A stretch of DNA of 56,763 nucleotides from an uncultured Flavobacteriales bacterium. GTDB lineage: Bacteria > Bacteroidota > Bacteroidia > Flavobacteriales > UBA1820. Positions 35,171 to 43,562 of this stretch are shown piece after piece. Below the pieces are notes generated by a model. It ran no database searches. It was given only the letters and a program-made list of their open reading frames with translations, and had not been told where the DNA came from. The first letter of the stretch is position 1. Every line of letters begins with the position of its first letter. A program made the translations under genes and the position numbers. Location: assembly GCA_959608625.1 (NCBI GenBank), contig CAUHQV010000013.1, positions 1 through 56,763 of the forward strand, read 5' to 3'.

Positions 35171-36507
35171 CGCTTGTTTCCTTTTTTTGAATTATGGCCG
35201 ATCATCCATACCAGGGATACTTTTGCCTGGGTAGGACCCACCCAATTGAAATTCCCGGATTTTTGACGGATCAGGTGCCAATCGCCATCTATACATTTTT
35301 TAGGCACGTATTCCCGATAGTGGCTGCCTATATACCCTATTCCCAGCGAATATTCCATCCGTAAGTTCCGGCCGATCTTATGGGCAAAACCACCGGTAAA
35401 GCCACCCGTGAAGAACTCGCCCTGACAGCCTTTGGTCTTCCATTCCACATCGTAGATGCCGCCGCCGCCATACATACCCGTGAACCAGCCGGTCATCTGC
35501 TCCCGCCCATCGCGGTCGCCCCACCAGTAGCGCGCCTCCAGGTTGCCGTTCATGATTTCCAGCGCATATTGTTTCTTCTCCCACAGCCACCATGGGAACA
35601 GCCATTCGACGGCCATTGACCATCGTTGGCCTATGGGTATTTCGACAGCTACATTGAGCGCCGTACCCAGGTCATATAAAAGATTGGTTTTTAAAGCAAA
35701 TAAGGGCTTTCGGGTTGAAGTACCCAGCCAAGAGGAAAGATCTGAAGTTATAGTACTCTCTTGAGGAGTTTCGTCGGGGTTGCTTACTACAGGTGGGATA
35801 GTTTGATCTTTAGTAAATCTGGACTCGAAAGAATCCTTTTCCTCCGGCGGGGCTTTTTCCGGTCGGTCTTCGATTTGGGATAGGCTTCGTTCGACCGGTT
35901 CTTGTTTCACATAAAAAACCAGACTGGTCGCCGAGCGCATATATCTCGAGAAGTTATTGATAATGTAATTTTCCGCCGCGCCATTCCCCAAGCGTTTAAT
36001 TTCCGCCAGCATCAATCCGTCGCTCAAAGACGAAGACAGAATATGGAGGACTTCTCCCCGGTAAGGGACTGCGCGGTCTTGCCGTACCCGTTCGCGAAGT
36101 TCAGTCCAATTGAAAACCGAAGAAGCAATGTGAATCTTCGCAGAATCGACATGCGGGTGTTTCCACCGAATGTAGCTTTTTACGGCCAAAGCCCGTTCGT
36201 AGGACAATCGCGAATTGGTCTGGAAAGAACCGATAACCGAGGCTCCTCCTTCTATTACGATCGAATCCAACGCCGACAATGTCGCAGGCGTCTGCAGGAT
36301 TCGATCCAGTTTATTCAATTCAGGCGCGTTGGTACGGTAATCCCGCATGAGCAGCGAACTGTTATTGGCAAAATAAAATACCAAAGAATCCGAATCCCCG
36401 GAGCGAACCTCCGGAGGACTGGCGCCGAATAAACCGGCCGTAGATAAAAGCGATATCGCTCCCATCAATATTGCCATATGCCAGCTGTTCTTTTTAAAAA
36501 TATGCAT
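35167..36507 (-). CDS. OmpA-like / DUF3575 outer-membrane protein, first gene of fimbrial locus A
   Basis: The 446-residue protein has a signal peptide ending near residue 29. The OmpA-like part (about 40-200) includes SNSSLLMRDYRTNAPELNKLDRIL and SYERALAVKSYIRW. A linker of about 60 residues, rich in Pro, Glu and Ser, follows. The C-terminal DUF3575 barrel (about 270-440) has LFALKTNLLYDLGTALNVAVEIP and NLEARYWWGDR. DUF3575 proteins sit beside fimbrial genes in this order and may help assemble or anchor the pilus. It overlaps the DUF5119 gene by four bases. Confidence 0.85.
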   Translation of the reverse strand: MHIFKKNSWHMAILMGAISLLSTAGLFGASPPEVRSGDSDSLVFYFANNSSLLMRDYRTNAPELNKLDRILQTPATLSALDSIVIEGGASVIGSFQTNSRLSYERALAVKSYIRWKHPHVDSAKIHIASSVFNWTELRERVRQDRAVPYRGEVLHILSSSLSDGLMLAEIKRLGNGAAENYIINNFSRYMRSATSLVFYVKQEPVERSLSQIEDRPEKAPPEEKDSFESRFTKDQTIPPVVSNPDETPQESTITSDLSSWLGTSTRKPLFALKTNLLYDLGTALNVAVEIPIGQRWSMAVEWLFPWWLWEKKQYALEIMNGNLEARYWWGDRDGREQMTGWFTGMYGGGGIYDVEWKTKGCQGEFFTGGFTGGFAHKIGRNLRMEYSLGIGYIGSHYREYVPKKCIDGDWHLIRQKSGNFNWVGPTQAKVSLVWMIGHNSKKGNKR

Positions 36508-36965
36508 GTTTTTGATTTCCTTATTGGTTGTTTAAAAGGGCGAAAAAATCCCGCGACAGTCAGAATGCCATCGCGCGGAATCGTTTATCGCTACATTTTG
36601 TTGAAATGAAAGGGTTCGACCGTTATTAAGTGTTGTCTATTCCTTATGCCGACTTTTCTTTTTGAACGGCACCAACCTTTGTAGCCACTGGTGTCGAGAG
36701 AGACATCGTAACTCCCCAAAGCCCCTGCTCCCGTCGATCGCCAAGCTACAAGGCGGACAAATCTTCACCGGATCAAAGGAAGTATACCTACCCTCGTCCC
36801 GATTCCCTAGTATGTTGAAAAGAATATATTGTTCCATCGTAAATCGTCTTTATTTCCTCGACTGCAAAAATAAAGACGATTAGACCCGACAACAAGCTAA
36901 TACAGAACAAGTTTTTGAATAAAAGAATACATTTTATTGTAAAATTAGACCCTATGTCAGCCCGG
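36508..36965. other. spacer upstream of fimbrial locus A
   Basis: This 458-base spacer should hold the promoter of locus A. I see no clean TAnnTTTG box on the minus strand. A 66-codon minus-strand frame (36637-36837) is present but has no family, no start context and little protein-like character, so I did not call it. Short dyads occur near 36550-36580 (CGCG arms). Confidence 0.3.
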
Positions 36966-37814
36966 TCATTCCTGGGAGCTGTTCCTGATCTGTTGGGGGG
37001 TGGCATTGAAGTATCGTTTGCAATAGCTGTTCAGGTGGGCTGGGTCGGCGAAACCAAATTCCATAGCGATAGACTTGATCGGGATCGACTTATCCAATAG
37101 CCGGGATTTGATCTTATACATCTTTTGTTTCTGCATCCATTGATAGGGAGAAACGCCTAATTTTTTAGTGAATATTTTCTTGAAATTGGACAAACTGTAT
37201 CCGCACAATTCCGCCAAATCTTTTACAGTCCGGGCCTTTTCATAATTATTGTATACCAATGTGCTGAAAACAACATCCTTGCGCAGGATCGGATAAAAAA
37301 ACCTAATGATCTCTTCCGGCGAATAAAAGAATTTATATACGATAAACAGTTCGATGGCTTTCGCTTCATGCAAATAATCGCAGCATACCCGGTGCTCCAG
37401 GTAAAACATAACCGATTCGAGAAAACGAGACATGTACATATTGATTTCCAGCGTATTGAACCGATATTCCATTTTATTTACAAGATCTCCCAGTTTCTCG
37501 AAATTCACATCGTTGCAAACCTGATAATGTGTCGAAAATTTGAATACAAGTATTTTGGTCTTTGCCAATGCTGCTACACGATAGCTTGTTTTTATGGGCA
37601 AAAGCACTATCTCGTTTGTTTTACATGTATACCGGGTTTTTCCGTCGTCAACCTCTATTTCGCCGTCCAAAATAAACAAAAGATGCCCATCGTCCGAAGA
37701 TAGATGAATTTCATCTCCAAGCTCTGTACGACTGATCGCAAAACTCCGTTTATTGTTTGATTTGGCGAGAGAGCATCCTTCACACATGGAGCTGACTTTA
37801 TGGTTGCAATTCAT
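36966..37814 (-). CDS. AraC family transcriptional regulator next to the fimbrial loci
   Basis: The 282-residue protein has an N-terminal cupin-like sensing domain (GEIEVDDGKTRYTCKTNEIVLLP). The C-terminal AraC HTH pair (about 190-278) has LAELCGYSLSNFKKIFTKKLG and IKSIAMEFGFADPAHLNSYCKRYF. Four cysteines near the N terminus (residues 3, 10, 14 and other close sites) might sense redox or metal, which is an inference. It lies upstream of locus A on the same strand and is a candidate regulator of the pilus genes. Confidence 0.88.
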   Translation of the reverse strand: MNCNHKVSSMCEGCSLAKSNNKRSFAISRTELGDEIHLSSDDGHLLFILDGEIEVDDGKTRYTCKTNEIVLLPIKTSYRVAALAKTKILVFKFSTHYQVCNDVNFEKLGDLVNKMEYRFNTLEINMYMSRFLESVMFYLEHRVCCDYLHEAKAIELFIVYKFFYSPEEIIRFFYPILRKDVVFSTLVYNNYEKARTVKDLAELCGYSLSNFKKIFTKKLGVSPYQWMQKQKMYKIKSRLLDKSIPIKSIAMEFGFADPAHLNSYCKRYFNATPQQIRNSSQE

Positions 37815-38305
37815 AGTATTAAGTAGATTGGTTTGTTTTGATAGAACGAATATATTCAGAATTTACATATCAATCGGCGCATAATTCGTAAAATTGTTCG
37901 TTTTTGCGTTTTTCGAAAATGGACTCTAACTTCTTTTATGAGGAGAATAGTTTCTTTGTTGTTCTATTTGAAGAAAAAACAAAATCAACAATTACAAGAT
38001 ATTTTCAAATTCAGAAAAAGGCTGCGTATTTCTAAAAGAAAGCGGTTTTCCTACCTCGAAAACCAAGATGTATCGCCTTGCTTCGCGAGGAGGAGTCCCC
38101 TGCGTAAAATACGGCAACAAACTTGTCTTTTCCCATACGAAGCTAATGAACCGGGTGTTGACTATGCCAAAAATATTATGCGAGTAAATTCTATTTTTGC
38201 TGCAGACGGATGAAAGAAAAAATGGTAACATCTTTTATGCCATTCCCCGATACTCCTTGTAATTGCATCAACTACCGCTCCCTATCCTCTATCGAAAATA
38301 ACCCG
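37815..38305. other. spacer between the AraC regulator and the ECF sigma factor
   Basis: No gene is supported in this 491-base spacer. A 91-codon plus-strand frame (37938-38213) is highly basic and has no family signature, so I treat it as chance. No strong terminator is visible for the sigma gene, which ends at 38306. Confidence 0.3.
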
Positions 38306-38887
38306 TCAGATGCAGGGATTCGGCAAACAAAAAGCCTGTTTCATCTTTTTAAGGGCCTGAGACAGGTGATTGGCGACATTTTGTTTCGAAATATTCAGCC
38401 GTTCGGCGACCTCATCATGTGACAAATTATCCCTACGGATCATTTCGAACACCTTTCGCTGCATAGGAGCCAATCTTTTCACCACCGAATCCATCAATAA
38501 TTCGTCTTCCCTGGCAATCAGGATATCCTCGGCCGTTTGATGGTCCCGTTCGTCCATATCCTGGTTTTTTTGGTATTTATCGATGACCGACAACCGTTTA
38601 TACAGGTTCATCACGGCATTCCGTGCGATGGTGTACAATAATGTCCGGATATTTTTCGAAACATCGAGGCTCCCCCGCTTCTCCCACAGAACCAAAAAGA
38701 CATGTTGTGAGATTTCCTCGGCTTCCTCGCGAGAACGCAACAAGCCGTATAAAAAGCTCTGTATAGGGCCTCTGTAATACATGTACACCGCCTTATACGC
38801 CTGATGATCGCCTCGGCGCAGGGCTTCGAGTTGCTCTATGGGGATCTCCCCGTTCTCAAGAGACGGTTTGTTTTTCAGCTTAGTCAA
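38306..38887 (-). CDS. ECF-type RNA polymerase sigma factor
   Basis: The 193-residue protein has region 2 (about 20-95) with SFLYGLLRSREEAEEISQHVFLVLWEKR and LLYTIARNAVMNLYKRL. Region 4 (about 130-185) has the HTH LSHDEVAERLNISKQNVANHLSQALKKM. The start is a TTG at 38887; a TGA codon lies six bases upstream in the same frame, and no ATG is available before the conserved region. A FecR-type anti-sigma gene, the usual partner in Bacteroidetes, is absent on both sides. Its place between two pilus loci suggests it may drive one of them. Confidence 0.85.
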   Translation of the reverse strand: MTKLKNKPSLENGEIPIEQLEALRRGDHQAYKAVYMYYRGPIQSFLYGLLRSREEAEEISQHVFLVLWEKRGSLDVSKNIRTLLYTIARNAVMNLYKRLSVIDKYQKNQDMDERDHQTAEDILIAREDELLMDSVVKRLAPMQRKVFEMIRRDNLSHDEVAERLNISKQNVANHLSQALKKMKQAFCLPNPCI

Positions 38888-38943
38888 TAATCATGTTATA
38901 TATAGGTTCGGGGTAATCCGACCCTTCTTTACTATCAGTAAAA

Positions 38944-39096
38944 AACGACCGTTTAAAACAGAAGGTCTTTCCGGCGGTTTTTTATAAGATAATTATGACA
39001 GAAATAGTTTGTAACTTAGTTATTACGAGCTTATTTATTGTTTATTTGCTACCCTCTTTGTATTTTTGTAATCAGAATAATAAATAAACGGTCGTT
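38944..39096. repeat. 12-bp inverted repeat enclosing a possible invertible promoter
   Basis: AACGACCGTTTA (38944-38955) and TAAACGGTCGTT (39085-39096) are exact complements separated by 129 bases. The enclosed A/T-rich segment has TATTTTTG (39061-39068), a TAnnTTTG match, reading on the plus strand, away from the sigma gene that starts at 38887. No CAAAnnTA is found on the plus strand inside it, so no such promoter faces the sigma gene at present. DNA inversion between the repeats would turn the promoter toward it. The rest of spacer 38888-39222 holds only the terminator at 39171. Confidence 0.4.
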
Positions 39097-39170
39097 AATA
39101 AAGTATATTTTAACCCGTTTATACTTTAAAAACAGTGCTGAATTTTCCAGCCTTATTTTCGGTGAAATAA

Positions 39171-39200
39171 AAAAGCCTGCTACATAAGTAGCAGGCTTTT
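39171..39200 (-). terminator. terminator of fimbrial locus B
   Basis: AAAAGCCTGCTAC (39171-39183) pairs exactly with GTAGCAGGCTTTT (39188-39200) around four bases. On the minus strand it is followed by TTTTTTATTT. It is 23 bases beyond the DUF3868 gene stop. Confidence 0.9.
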
Positions 39201-39222
39201 AATCGGTTTTTGAAAGAATAAA

Positions 39223-40641
39223 CTAAATTTCAATCCTTTTAGCCTGTCGGATATGTTCGAGGTTTACCGGCGCATGAACATCACCTGCCGCTTCTGCCTT
39301 TCGGAAAAAAGCCTCGGCGCGTTCATAATCACCTTTCATCATATAGCATACCCCGATATAATTGAATGCTTCGGGATTATCTTGCTGGTTTTCGAGCGCT
39401 TGCAACGCACTTTCGTAATCGCTATCCATCATCGACCGGATGGCTTGGTTGATCCGAGTGACGCCAATGTTTTCAGGGCTGTCGGGATCTACCCAAGTGG
39501 TACGACCGTTTTCATCTGTAACGGCGGTGGCAATAGAGGCCGTACGGTCTATGTCGTAATAAACTTGCAGGTAACCGGCGTTCCGCAGAGAGGGATAAAA
39601 GTTTTTCAGCATATAGGCATACGGCTTCCCTCCATCGAGCTGTTTTAGCTTGTTCTTGCGGATTTCCTGATCGATAGTATAAGCGTCAATGATATCCAAC
39701 ACTTCCTGGCGGTATTCCATATCGGATGCTGCGACCAGTTTACGCAGACCGTTCCAGTCCTCCCGTCCGTTATACAGTTCGAATAAATTTTTATTGTCCG
39801 GTATGTTGAGATGATCGACCAGGTATTTTTTAAACGACTCCGCCCGTCTTTGCGCCAAGGCCGTATTGCCGGCCAAAGTGCCTTCCGGAGAGGCATAACC
39901 GGCTATCATGATTTGTTTGAGGGTAGCATTCGGATCTTGTTCGATCAGGCGAAAAGCCTGCCCTACCGCATCGAGCAATTCTCGGTTGCCGACGATGTCC
40001 ATGTCAATCTTGTGCGATCCTACGGTAAATCGAACAACGGCCGTACCTTTATCCCGCTCATTAAACAGGATATTGTAACGATCGGGATAATCTTCCACAG
40101 GGTGCAGGAAGGGATTTTCGAGTGAATATTTTTCGAGGTCAGTCAACCGATATTCGAGCATCTTTTTATTATACGCCGGATCTATCGGGTAATACAGCAA
40201 CTTGTCGGCGGCAAGTATTTCGCTGGGCCGATCATTTTCGCAGTTACATCCCTGAATAACGATATCCACCGAAAGCGATACGGTATACATCCATTCCCGA
40301 TAAGGAACCTCTGCCTGGTAGCGGATGATCTTCGGGTTGCCTTTTTTGATGACGTAGCCGGACTCCCCCGCTCTCCGGTTTCGGATTTCGTACAGATCGC
40401 GCCGACGTCCCGTCACTATGATCTCATCCAGCTGTTGACGGTTTGCCCCGTTGTGCAATACGGGCGTTATGATGGCTTTATAATTTCGCTTGAGTTTTTC
40501 CGCGTTCACGTCCAGGGACACCTCTACGGTTTCCCCGGTTTTTCGAATACGGACGTTTTCTATGACCACCCCGACGGCCATTCCGGCCCATACGTCGACC
40601 GTGAGAAGCAGCGAGAGGATTATGAATAAATATCTTTTCAT
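39223..40641 (-). CDS. DUF3868 / OmpA-like protein with C-terminal TPR
   Basis: The 472-residue protein has a signal peptide (FIILSLLLTVDVWA, cleavage near residue 19) and no lipobox. The N-terminal DUF3868 domain (about 20-190) includes VIENVRIRKTGETVEVSLDV. An OmpA-like peptidoglycan-binding segment (about 200-285) has IMIAGYASPEG and AQRRAESFKKYL. A TPR-like helical pair is near the C terminus (AFNYIGVCYMMKGDYERAEAFFRKAEA). DUF3868 proteins accompany DUF3575 in fimbrial loci. It is the last gene of locus B and likely anchors the pilus apparatus to the cell wall. Confidence 0.85.
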   Translation of the reverse strand: MKRYLFIILSLLLTVDVWAGMAVGVVIENVRIRKTGETVEVSLDVNAEKLKRNYKAIITPVLHNGANRQQLDEIIVTGRRRDLYEIRNRRAGESGYVIKKGNPKIIRYQAEVPYREWMYTVSLSVDIVIQGCNCENDRPSEILAADKLLYYPIDPAYNKKMLEYRLTDLEKYSLENPFLHPVEDYPDRYNILFNERDKGTAVVRFTVGSHKIDMDIVGNRELLDAVGQAFRLIEQDPNATLKQIMIAGYASPEGTLAGNTALAQRRAESFKKYLVDHLNIPDNKNLFELYNGREDWNGLRKLVAASDMEYRQEVLDIIDAYTIDQEIRKNKLKQLDGGKPYAYMLKNFYPSLRNAGYLQVYYDIDRTASIATAVTDENGRTTWVDPDSPENIGVTRINQAIRSMMDSDYESALQALENQQDNPEAFNYIGVCYMMKGDYERAEAFFRKAEAAGDVHAPVNLEHIRQAKRIEI

Positions 40642-40658
40642 CAGAAATTCAGATTTGA

Positions 40659-41228
40659 TTAATAAATCATGTACGTCAGGCTGAGTCCGAGCTTAGTCGG
40701 TCCGAAATAGTTCTTGTGTCCGGAGTAAATTTTGGGACTACAATCGCGGCAACGGTATTGGTCGTAGTTTGCCCGAATGTATCCCAGACCGACTGTCCCT
40801 TCGAGCCCCCACCGTTTGGAGAACATCCATTGGTAGCCGTAGCTTATCCCGCCGCCGAGGTAATAACCGTCGTAGCGCAAATTTTTACCGTTTTCGGCCA
40901 TCCCGAAAGGAAGCTTGACTTTGGAAATATTAAATTCGCCACCGAGCGCGTGCAGTCCGAAGAAATGCCCGTTAAAACGTTCGCAGAGCCAATAACGGAA
41001 TTCGGGTTGCACCAGCCAATGTTTGATTGATTTACCGTCGTTCCATACGAAAGGATTATAATTTCCCGTGATATCAAGGCTTGTCGATTTGCCCAAACCT
41101 ATTTCTAAACCTATGTTGGGAGTCAGCAAGGCGTCGTAAGCGACGTTATTTTTCACTATGACCTTTTGTGCGCTGGCCGAAATTCCCAGAAAGGCAAAAA
41201 CGAACAAAAGGATGATTTTTCTGCTCAT
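40659..41228 (-). CDS. DUF3575 outer-membrane protein of fimbrial locus B
   Basis: The 189-residue product has a signal peptide ending at ASAQ (residue 20). A single DUF3575 barrel follows, with VIVKNNVAYDALLTPNIGLEIGLG and LVQPEFRYWLCERFNGHFFGLHALGG, and a C-terminal aromatic strand LSLTYMIY. Two Cys residues (CRDC) are near the C terminus. It lies 17 bases upstream of the DUF3868 gene in transcription and is the stand-alone counterpart of the DUF3575 domain in locus A. Confidence 0.88.
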   Translation of the reverse strand: MSRKIILLFVFAFLGISASAQKVIVKNNVAYDALLTPNIGLEIGLGKSTSLDITGNYNPFVWNDGKSIKHWLVQPEFRYWLCERFNGHFFGLHALGGEFNISKVKLPFGMAENGKNLRYDGYYLGGGISYGYQWMFSKRWGLEGTVGLGYIRANYDQYRCRDCSPKIYSGHKNYFGPTKLGLSLTYMIY

Positions 41229-41277
41229 GGTATTCTATGTTTGTTTACCGGATCGATTAATTCTTGTACTTTGATGG

Positions 41278-43536
41278 TTATTCGGCCCGTAGTGTGATGA
41301 CGTTGGACGTTTCCCGCATGATCCGTCTGAGATCCCGAGTGGCCCGGCGGTCACTGCTTTCCTCGATCTCGAACAGCATCAAGTGGTCGAGGCGTGTCCC
41401 CGGAATCATATACCACTGACGCCACCCGTGGGCCAGTCCGCTGCCGACGGCTTCCGCCTCTATCCGTCCCGTTTTGCCATGCGTGGCCGGATCGTGATTG
41501 GAATGGCGGAGCGCGTATGCACTCACGACAAATAATTCCTTGCCGTTACCCAGTTTGGTCGCATAACCGGATCGCTGGAATTGACGTCGGATGAATTCCG
41601 TATTGATCAGATAGTATTCGTAGGTGATAGAAGTATATACGTTCATATCATCATGGAACAACTTGACCGTACGCGCCGCCGCGTCCTGTTCGAGCGTAGC
41701 TCCCGTCACCCGGAAACGAACTGTCTGTACGCCCGGCGCGGTCGGAGTATAATAATAATAGCCCCCGCCGTCATCGCTGAATCCGGACATATCCGCCGGT
41801 TCCAGGTTCGGAGCTTCGAACAAAATCAATGGCTGACGGGCAAAAGCATCTTCACTCATGTAAAAAGTGAGCAATGCTTCCTGTCCGATACCATATCCCA
41901 CGCAATTTTGCAAATAGGTACTGTGATGACCATTGATGGATACCAGGGCGAGCGATGGGCCGATATAGGCGGTTTTGAAAATCGGATTTTCAATCGTAAC
42001 CATTTCGCCGGTGTGGTCTTTCGAATTTTGGAAATGGATCGTTTGCACTCCCGGTTGTGTGGCAGTATAGATATAGCTGATGCAACCGTCCGCATGGGAT
42101 TCGAGCAGCAGATCATTCCGGCTGGCGTTGGTCGGTTCCAGATACTTGGCCGTAACGATGCATTGAAGCGGGAAAAAAGCGGACGGGATATCATCGGGAA
42201 TATGGAACGTAAGTGTCTTGGCATCTCCTTTGTTCACTCCCGAAGGCATGGATATCGGATCGAACACAAATTTCTCGCAGGCTATGACCGTGACGATACG
42301 CGCCAGTCCGCCGGCAGAAATACGTATCTCCGCTTTTTTAAAACCTTGGTCAACGACTTTTACATCCACATACGCTTTTCCGGCATTACGGTCGATAGAT
42401 AGGTTAGTCAATATTCCGTCTTCGTCCGAGAGGATCAACGGTTGGCGGATATCGCCATTGGTCACAATATTGGCTTTTTCATACTTGATGTCGAGCTCCA
42501 GCCGCTGTGTCGCCGAACCATCGCCCGGATCGGTCATAATATTGATGATGGGACTGACGGTCAAACGGTCGGAACCGTCCGATATTTCGGAAGATTCCCG
42601 GATAATCTCTGCGTAAATATTGTTGATCGGCGGTGCATCGAGTGCGCTTTTAATGCTTCCCGAACCGATATTTCCCGGAATGTAGTCGATGATCCTGATC
42701 CGAAAATGTGTGTTGCGCACGATTGGATATGCATTGAGCTCATCATCGATCAACTGTATTTTGTAATATTTTTTGAATTGGCCGCCGCCGTGGAGGATGA
42801 CCACCGTTTGGTCATTGTATTCGTTTTCGCTTTCAAAAAGATATTTCGGGGCTGTATCGACCGCCGTGGGGGTATCCGTGAATATATTCGGTTGGGCCGG
42901 AACCGTGGGATGATCCAAGGCCCATGTAAACGGATCGGCAGCAGCAGGATCGAACGGAGCAATCGTCCCGCGAGTCGCGTAATTGTATAGGGCAAATCCC
43001 TCGATGGTGAATTGTTCCCTCTGCCCCTGCTCTATCAGATCGAGCAGGTTTTGGTCTATTTCAACGGTCACTTTAGCTTGGTTACGCAACAACTTTACCA
43101 CAGGAGGATTGTCAAAATCATCAATTTGCTGTCGATCCCACAGCACCCATCCGTCGGATTCGAGGCTTGGCACGAGTGTGTTTTCGTGCTTGCCCAGCCA
43201 GGAGCGCTCATCGAACGTACTCCAATCGTAGTTGGCGATAAAATGGACAATACGGGTATGTCCCGATATTTTAGCCCGGAATGTGCCGGATTGCAGATCC
43301 GACGCTTCCGAACGCCCTACGAATTGCCCATTGGCATCAAATTGCAACAGGACGATATCGTCGACCGCATTTTCAACCGATCTGGTACGCAAGGTCATAT
43401 AGTCGGACAGAGAATAGGAAAACAGCTTGTCTGCGCCTGATGTCGGCTTGGAATCCGTTTTCTGATCCAGCTTTTGGCAGGAAACCAAAGCCGCAATCAG
43501 GGAAAGCGCGGTGATATAAAATCTTGTTTTCATCAT
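41278..43536 (-). CDS. large fimbrial-locus lipoprotein (probable tip or accessory subunit)
   Basis: The 752-residue lipoprotein has signal MKTRFYITALSLIAALVSC with Cys at 20. The chain is beta-rich and repeats a pattern of Ig-like strands in its second half (GVQTIHFQNSKDHTG, GVQTVRFRVTGA). The N-terminal third resembles fimbrial subunits (TRSVENAVDDIVLLQFDANGQF), as in Mfa-type minor subunits. No enzyme motif is present. It sits 26 bases downstream of the DUF4906-like gene and 49 bases upstream of the DUF3575 gene in transcription. Confidence 0.75.
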   Translation of the reverse strand: MMKTRFYITALSLIAALVSCQKLDQKTDSKPTSGADKLFSYSLSDYMTLRTRSVENAVDDIVLLQFDANGQFVGRSEASDLQSGTFRAKISGHTRIVHFIANYDWSTFDERSWLGKHENTLVPSLESDGWVLWDRQQIDDFDNPPVVKLLRNQAKVTVEIDQNLLDLIEQGQREQFTIEGFALYNYATRGTIAPFDPAAADPFTWALDHPTVPAQPNIFTDTPTAVDTAPKYLFESENEYNDQTVVILHGGGQFKKYYKIQLIDDELNAYPIVRNTHFRIRIIDYIPGNIGSGSIKSALDAPPINNIYAEIIRESSEISDGSDRLTVSPIINIMTDPGDGSATQRLELDIKYEKANIVTNGDIRQPLILSDEDGILTNLSIDRNAGKAYVDVKVVDQGFKKAEIRISAGGLARIVTVIACEKFVFDPISMPSGVNKGDAKTLTFHIPDDIPSAFFPLQCIVTAKYLEPTNASRNDLLLESHADGCISYIYTATQPGVQTIHFQNSKDHTGEMVTIENPIFKTAYIGPSLALVSINGHHSTYLQNCVGYGIGQEALLTFYMSEDAFARQPLILFEAPNLEPADMSGFSDDGGGYYYYTPTAPGVQTVRFRVTGATLEQDAAARTVKLFHDDMNVYTSITYEYYLINTEFIRRQFQRSGYATKLGNGKELFVVSAYALRHSNHDPATHGKTGRIEAEAVGSGLAHGWRQWYMIPGTRLDHLMLFEIEESSDRRATRDLRRIMRETSNVITLRAE

Positions 43537-43562
43537 TTTTCTTTTATTTCATTTTTCCATAA

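Noticed and set aside
36637..36837. 66-codon minus-strand frame upstream of fimbrial locus A
   Set aside because: No family, no start context and no conserved pattern; may be chance in a spacer.
37938..38213. 91-codon plus-strand frame between the AraC and sigma genes
   Set aside because: Highly basic and without motif, signal or promoter; probably noncoding.
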